Positions 59,441 through 64,000 of a DNA stretch of 64,000 nucleotides are shown here, piece after piece. Location: contig JACKMZ010000001.1 in NCBI GenBank assembly GCA_024235135.1, positions 1 through 64,000 on the forward strand, written 5' to 3'. How positions within the stretch are numbered: the stretch's first letter is position 1; the number at the start of each line of letters is the position of its first letter. Made by a program: the position numbers and the translations under genes. A model generated the notes under the pieces. It was not told the DNA's origin. It made no database searches and saw only the letters and a list, made by a program, of their open reading frames with translations. This DNA is from Gammaproteobacteria bacterium (lineage in GTDB: Bacteria; Pseudomonadota; Gammaproteobacteria; Competibacterales; Competibacteraceae).

Positions 59441-61419
59441 AGCGGACCTCCATCACGTGTAATCGGCAGGCTCACCGTGACTGTGGTGCCCACGCCGATC
59501 TGGCTGTCGATCTGAATGGCGCCGTGATGTTGTTCGATGATGGTTTTGGTGATCGCTAGACCCAGCCCGGTGCCTCGGCTTTTGGTGGTGAAGAACGGCT
59601 CCAGGACCTTGTCCAGGTTTTCCGAGGGGATGCCGGCGCCGTTGTCCTGAAAAATCAAATACGCCTGGCCGTTACCGGCCAGGGTGGTTTTGACGAGCAA
59701 ATGGCCGCCATCGGCCATGGCGGCGCCGGCGTTGAGCATCAAATTGATGGCGACTTGCCGTACTTGGTCGCTGTCTACCGGTAGCGGAGGCAACCGAGGA
59801 TCGAAATCCCTTTCGATGCGCATATTGTCCAGATCCGTGTGATTGGCCGCGAAGTCCACGATTTGATCCAGCAATTCGTTGAGGTCGGTCGTTCTCAGGG
59901 TCGGTTTGGGAACTCGCGCGTAGCTGAGCAGATCCTGCACGATGTTCTTGCAACGTTTGCTTTCGCGCTTGATTTCCTGGATGTATTTCAGATTAGCGTC
60001 ATCGGGGTTCATTTTACCTTCCAGGTAAGCGGCATAACCCAGGATGACGCCGAGCGGATTGTTGATTTCATGGGCGACGCCCGAGGACAGTACGCCCAGC
60101 GACGCCATCTTGCTTTGTTGCGCTAGATTGGCCTCCATTTCTTTGTTTTGCCGCAGGACGCGGGTCATCAGATTGAAATCCTCCGCCAGTTCACCGAGTT
60201 CATCGCTGGAATTCACGGATAGCTCAACATCCAGTCGGCCGCGCTTGACCTCCCGAATCGCGGTCAGCAGATGCGCTATCGGCTCGGTCAATTTCTTGGA
60301 AGCGTAGAACACGAGCAGGGTCGCGCCCAACCCCACCAGACAGGTGAACAGCGCCACGCTGATCACGATATGCCCTTGTATTTCGTCGGCTTGACGATAA
60401 AACTCGTCCTCGTAGGACCCGACCGCAACGATCCAGTCCCAGGGTTGGAAATACAGATAGCGGACGATTTTCATGCGCGGTGCGGGATCGCCGGCGTTTT
60501 GCCAGGGGTAGTGAATCCACCCGTTTTTCCGCTGCGTCATCTCGCGTATGAAATAGCGCCCGTTTCCGTCGCGTTCATCGTAGATGTTCGCGCCTTCTTG
60601 GAATGGGTGAATGGTCAAGCGGCCGTTGGTGGTCATGGTGTAGATATAGCCGGTTTCACCCACCCGCTTGCTGAGTATCTTGTCCTTGAGTTCGGTGAAG
60701 GCCCGTTTTTCGAAAGCCACGTCATCGTAGGTTTCATCCAGATAACCGCCAGCGGCGATGATCCAATCCCAAGGCGCGAAGTATTGATAGGCCACGACTT
60801 TCTCGCGGGGATGCGCGTCTCCCAGGGTTTCGTTGCGCCACGGGTAGTTGATGTACAGCACTTCGTTCGGGCGGGCGTTCCGGGCTTTGGCGATCATCTC
60901 GCGGATGAAGAGCCGACCGTTCTCGTCCTGCGCATCGGCGATATTGCCTCCCTCCTGGGCGATATGGGCCACGAGATCGCCGTTGGACGTCATGGCGTAA
61001 ATGTAGCCGGTCTCCGCGATATTGACGCTCTTGAGAGCTTGCTTGGCTTCCTGCTGGGCTTCGGCCAGCGTCAACTGGCCCTTCAGATATTGGTCCTGTG
61101 CGCTAGCCACCCAGTTGCGGGCGAATGTCACCAGCGTGGCGAGGTTCTTTTTGACGGTGCGTCGTTTGTCTTCCTTATAAACCTCCAACTGTTGGTAGTG
61201 GGCGCTCAGTAAATCCAGCGTGAATTGCGCCATATGATCCAGATCGGCCTCGCTCGACCGGGTGATGCCGAGATAGGCTTGCTGCTTGGCCACGTAGCCG
61301 ATCACGCCGCCGACCAGTAGCAGGGGAATGATCACCGGCGGCAACACGACGGCCAGGATTTTCCAGCGAATTTTCCAGTTTCCTAGCTGCGACAAGGTAT
61401 TTCGGAACGGGGCAAGCAT
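59437..61419 (-). CDS. Sensor histidine kinase with two Cache domains
   Basis: 660 residues: membrane segments at about 22-44 and 349-373, two Cache domains between them (about 137-226 and 256-336), HAMP (375-427), HisKA with phospho-acceptor His450 (LSSGVAHEINNPLGVI) and an HATPase_c domain with DNGAGIP and GTGLGLAITK. The two Cache domains repeat the same blocks 119 residues apart (TGYIYxM ... DENGRLFIREM / DGNGRYFIREM), pointing to duplication. The ligand is probably a small organic molecule. It is the first gene of the two-component pair. Confidence 0.94.
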   Translation of the reverse strand: MLAPFRNTLSQLGNWKIRWKILAVVLPPVIIPLLLVGGVIGYVAKQQAYLGITRSSEADLDHMAQFTLDLLSAHYQQLEVYKEDKRRTVKKNLATLVTFARNWVASAQDQYLKGQLTLAEAQQEAKQALKSVNIAETGYIYAMTSNGDLVAHIAQEGGNIADAQDENGRLFIREMIAKARNARPNEVLYINYPWRNETLGDAHPREKVVAYQYFAPWDWIIAAGGYLDETYDDVAFEKRAFTELKDKILSKRVGETGYIYTMTTNGRLTIHPFQEGANIYDERDGNGRYFIREMTQRKNGWIHYPWQNAGDPAPRMKIVRYLYFQPWDWIVAVGSYEDEFYRQADEIQGHIVISVALFTCLVGLGATLLVFYASKKLTEPIAHLLTAIREVKRGRLDVELSVNSSDELGELAEDFNLMTRVLRQNKEMEANLAQQSKMASLGVLSSGVAHEINNPLGVILGYAAYLEGKMNPDDANLKYIQEIKRESKRCKNIVQDLLSYARVPKPTLRTTDLNELLDQIVDFAANHTDLDNMRIERDFDPRLPPLPVDSDQVRQVAINLMLNAGAAMADGGHLLVKTTLAGNGQAYLIFQDNGAGIPSENLDKVLEPFFTTKSRGTGLGLAITKTIIEQHHGAIQIDSQIGVGTTVTVSLPITRDGGPL

Positions 61420-61699
61420 GGTCGGGAGCCGGGAATCGATACGAATTTCAGTGGAATGACCGGTTAATCACAGGAGGCAGGATTTCCTCGCGGCCGAGGC
61501 GCCTCAATAGTCTTAAAGCATAGGCCAGACCCACCGATGCCGCGTGTTTCCGCGGAGCGCGTGACGAGTAGCGGTTAAGTCCCGCCAGACACCGCTCGCG
61601 ACGGGTCCTTTCGTGCGCGTGGCCTTGCGCTACCCGCTACGGACGGTCGCTGCTTGTCACTCCGTTACCCCGCACGCTTCGGGAATGACCGCGCTGTCG
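61420..61699. other. Structured intergenic region before the kinase gene
   Basis: 280 bases between the patatin gene (stop at 61700) and the kinase gene, both on the minus strand. It contains a 13-base inverted repeat with two G-U pairs (61561-61573 and 61648-61660) and a second pair GTAGCGG/CCGCTAC (61568-61574, 61634-61640). It holds no protein-like frame. It may be a leader or an RNA. Confidence 0.4.
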
Positions 61700-63919
61700 T
61701 CAGAAAGGTCGACCCAGGAACAGATAAGCCGATCCGAAACCGCCTTCGGCGTAGCCGCCGCCCAGATACAGGGGGCCGATGGGAGTATCCAACCCCAGGA
61801 ACAGACTGCCCGCCATGCGGACTGATTCCAGGGATATATCGTCGCTATTCTCCCAGGTATTGCCGGCTTCCAGCGATGCCCCGAAATAGATCGGCAACGT
61901 GAAGGCCGCCGAGGTGTTGTCCAGCCGGCGCAGGTAGATCAACTCGGCTAAACCGGCGTATTCGCCCGAAAGTTGCCGGGTCTGAAAGCCGGACAGGTTG
62001 AGGAATCCGCCCAGGAAAAAGCGATTCTGCGGTCCGAGTTCGCCATCGAGTTTGCCTTCCAGGACCAAGCGCGGGATGAACGTGCTTTTGCCACGGGTGA
62101 AGGGCCAGATGCCGCCGAAGCGGAGCGTCTGGAAGTCGTGGTCGGCGCCCAGACTTTTGCTGGAGAACGTGTATTCACTGCGGGTGGAAATGCCTTGGGT
62201 GGGGAAGTTGACGTTATCGAGCGTATCCATCCACCAGCGCGTGTAGACGTTGCCATCGTCGAAATGGCCCTCCTGCAGGGTGGGCGCTCCGATCGTTAGC
62301 GTGGCGCTGCTCCAGGCACGCCGGTAACCGATGCGCCACTCCGTGGAATCCCCGAGATTGATACCGCCCGCCAAGCCGATTTGGGTTTCGTTGATGCGGT
62401 ATTCGGCCACTTCGGATTGATCTTGAAAGACCCCGAAATTGAAACGCTCGTAGGTGAAGTCGGGCACGATGAAATAACGGTAATCGGACCCGAAGGGTTG
62501 GTAAAAGTCCGTGAACAGTTGCAGGGTATCGCCGAAGGACCCGAGCAGACGCCATTCGCCGCCCGCGCTGTTGACTTCGGTCATGGTGTAGCCCAGGCCC
62601 AGGGTGAAGGCGCTGTCGCCCGAATCGCTGGACTCCAGATTCATGCCGAACTGCAGATAATTGGGACCCCACTCCTTGGCCACGGCATTAACGACCAAAC
62701 CGGTCTTGCCGTGCTCCTCGACCAGCGAATAGTCCACTTTCTGGAAGTTGCCCAAGCCGTAGATCACGGCCAGATCCTTCTCCAATTCCGGGACATTGAG
62801 CGGCGCGCCCTCCTTGACGTGTAGGCGTGCGGCGACGACGGAATCGGCCAGTCGGGAATTATTTTCGATACGAATGAAATCGATGGTCGGTGGGGTGGAC
62901 GTTCTCGCGAAACGCTGCTTCGCCAGATAGGCTTGGTACTCCGGCTCGGATAGCGCCAGGCGTTGCAATTTCCACCGTTGGGCGAGCGCGGTCTGGGTGC
63001 CGATGGGGATGGCTTGCCCGGCTTTTTCGAAGGACATAGTGGAGATGTCGCCCAGATCCGGCTCGATCAAAATATCCTGAGGGCGCAGCGTGCCCAATTG
63101 CCGGACGGTGTTCTGGCGGGTCATGATCGTCGTCAGTTGATCGGTGATATCCAGTACCGATTGCAGATCGGCTTGCGGGGTCAGCGGCGTGCCGATATCG
63201 ACGACTATCAGCACGTCGGCGCAGGTTTCGCGCGCCACGTCCATGGGCAGATTGTTGGATACTCCGCCATCGACCAGCAGTTTGCCGTTCAACTCCATGG
63301 GGGCCAGGGCGCTGGGAATGGACATGCTGGCGCGCATCGCGTGACTCAGGGACCCGGACGCCAGCGCCACCGGCTCGCCGGTGGCGATGTCGGTCGCCAC
63401 CGCGCGGAAAGGAATCTTCAAATCGTCGAAATTCTTGATGTCCGCCACAGGCAGGGCCAAGCGATCCAACAGCAGAGTCAGCTTCTGGCCTTGAATGGCT
63501 CCCTTGGGCAGCGCCAGTTGGCCGTTCTTCAAGCCCGGTTTGGCTTTGACCAAAAAAGTGTCATCGTCGCGCTTGCGGCGAAACGAGAGATCCGTGCGCG
63601 GCGGGTTGTCATTGAAAAGCTCGCCCCAGTCGATGCCGGTCAGCGTGGCTTCCATTTCGTCCACCGACATGCCGGAGGCGTACAGACCGCCGACGATAGA
63701 ACCCATGCTGGTCCCGGCGATACAATCGATCGGCACCCGTAATTCCTCAAGCACCCTGATGACACCGATATGCGCGGCTCCACGGGCACCGCCTCCGCTC
63801 AATACCAGGCCGATCCTGGGCCGGCCCGGATTTTCGCCGAGGGCGAGTTCCGGAACGGACAACATGGCGACCACGAGCGCCAGGAGAAATCCGTGGGCCC
63901 ATCGATGGATAGCATTCAT
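61700..63919 (-). CDS. Patatin-like phospholipase fused to outer-membrane barrel (PlpD-like)
   Basis: 739 residues. Signal peptide (1-28, FLLALVVAMLSVPELALG), then a patatin domain with oxyanion hole SGGGARG (41-47), nucleophile Ser71 in GTSMGS and Asp217 in VDGGVSNN, forming the Ser-Asp dyad. A POTRA-like segment (about 345-420) leads into a 16-strand BamA/Omp85-type barrel ending in a C-terminal Phe (LFLGRPF). This matches type Vd (PlpD-like) autotransporters that display or release a lipase at the cell surface. Barrel detail is inferred by eye. 81 bases remain upstream of the start at the window edge. Confidence 0.9.
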   Translation of the reverse strand: MNAIHRWAHGFLLALVVAMLSVPELALGENPGRPRIGLVLSGGGARGAAHIGVIRVLEELRVPIDCIAGTSMGSIVGGLYASGMSVDEMEATLTGIDWGELFNDNPPRTDLSFRRKRDDDTFLVKAKPGLKNGQLALPKGAIQGQKLTLLLDRLALPVADIKNFDDLKIPFRAVATDIATGEPVALASGSLSHAMRASMSIPSALAPMELNGKLLVDGGVSNNLPMDVARETCADVLIVVDIGTPLTPQADLQSVLDITDQLTTIMTRQNTVRQLGTLRPQDILIEPDLGDISTMSFEKAGQAIPIGTQTALAQRWKLQRLALSEPEYQAYLAKQRFARTSTPPTIDFIRIENNSRLADSVVAARLHVKEGAPLNVPELEKDLAVIYGLGNFQKVDYSLVEEHGKTGLVVNAVAKEWGPNYLQFGMNLESSDSGDSAFTLGLGYTMTEVNSAGGEWRLLGSFGDTLQLFTDFYQPFGSDYRYFIVPDFTYERFNFGVFQDQSEVAEYRINETQIGLAGGINLGDSTEWRIGYRRAWSSATLTIGAPTLQEGHFDDGNVYTRWWMDTLDNVNFPTQGISTRSEYTFSSKSLGADHDFQTLRFGGIWPFTRGKSTFIPRLVLEGKLDGELGPQNRFFLGGFLNLSGFQTRQLSGEYAGLAELIYLRRLDNTSAAFTLPIYFGASLEAGNTWENSDDISLESVRMAGSLFLGLDTPIGPLYLGGGYAEGGFGSAYLFLGRPF

Positions 63920-64000
63920 TAGTGGCTCGCTGGATCAAAAAGGTTGAGAAGCCGGGGCGTCGCCGGTAATCGGGATTTTTTCGTCCATATTAGAGGATGC

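Noticed and set aside
1..64000. tRNA, rRNA, insertion sequence, prophage or restriction system
   Set aside because: No cloverleaf, rRNA block, transposase or phage gene was recognised in reading the window; a tRNAscan run would be decisive for tRNAs.

Overview
The window is a stretch of ordinary bacterial chromosome, dense with genes and GC-rich. There is no insertion sequence, phage gene, CRISPR array, rRNA or tRNA that I can support. Gene content and order point to a Gammaproteobacterium: rpsF-priB-rpsR-(DUF2232)-rplI-dnaB-alr, surE-yqaA-nlpD-rpoS, xseB-ispA, and trxA and rho next to rhlB. PriB, NlpD, RpoS and RoxA are typical of that class. GTP-type PEP carboxykinase, a rubrerythrin/Fe-S protein/DUF3501 cluster, EutBC without a microcompartment and a GlgX-MalQ glycogen module suggest a non-enteric lineage, perhaps near Chromatiales, Methylococcales or Competibacter-like bacteria. 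That placement is inference only.

Layout. 1-4605 (minus): the S6/S18/L9 ribosomal protein operon with primosome and replicative helicase genes and the start of alr, driven by a good sigma70-like promoter and a leader hairpin. 5015-9206: a YdiF-type CoA-transferase with an unusual C-terminal extension, a small periplasmic Cache-domain protein, and purB. 9381-11495: an overlapping trio of L16 arginine hydroxylase RoxA, a GNAT acetyltransferase and a PLD-like protein. 11512-12644 (minus): xseB-ispA. 12839-15419: the rubrerythrin cluster. 15598-17673: a YyaL/DUF255 protein. 17804-19400 (minus): DUF4126, TlpA-like thioredoxin, HemJ. 19761-21133: a secreted orphan and a DMT transporter.

21221-24900 (minus) is a methyl-cycle block, metK, then ahcY preceded by a clear SAH riboswitch, then metF. 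purH-purD follow divergently. 28010-31331 holds rho, trxA and rhlB; then a cytoplasmic-type gamma-glutamyltransferase, a periplasmic DegQ/MucD-type protease, pckG, a SulP transporter, a 10-bp tandem repeat array, a four-cysteine secreted protein, gshA, an M17 aminopeptidase, xthA, a secreted trypsin-like protease, eutBC and an Smr protein.

47569-50920 is the stationary-phase locus surE-yqaA-nlpD-rpoS, lacking pcm. 50944-56067 has an Mth938-like protein and glgX-malQ. 56090-63919 contains a 69-residue unknown protein with radical-SAM AmrS, a HEPN-like protein, a sigma54-type response regulator with a double-Cache histidine kinase, and a PlpD-like patatin/beta-barrel protein.

Themes shared by several genes are sulfur and one-carbon metabolism with glutathione (metK, ahcY, metF, gshA, ggt), redox and peroxide defence (rubrerythrin cluster, thioredoxins), and carbon storage or gluconeogenesis (pckG, glgX, malQ). 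I found no obviously new multi-gene system. The least explained items are the CoA-transferase extension, the rubrerythrin/Fe-S/DUF3501 cluster, the 10-bp repeat array and the structured gap at 61420-61699.
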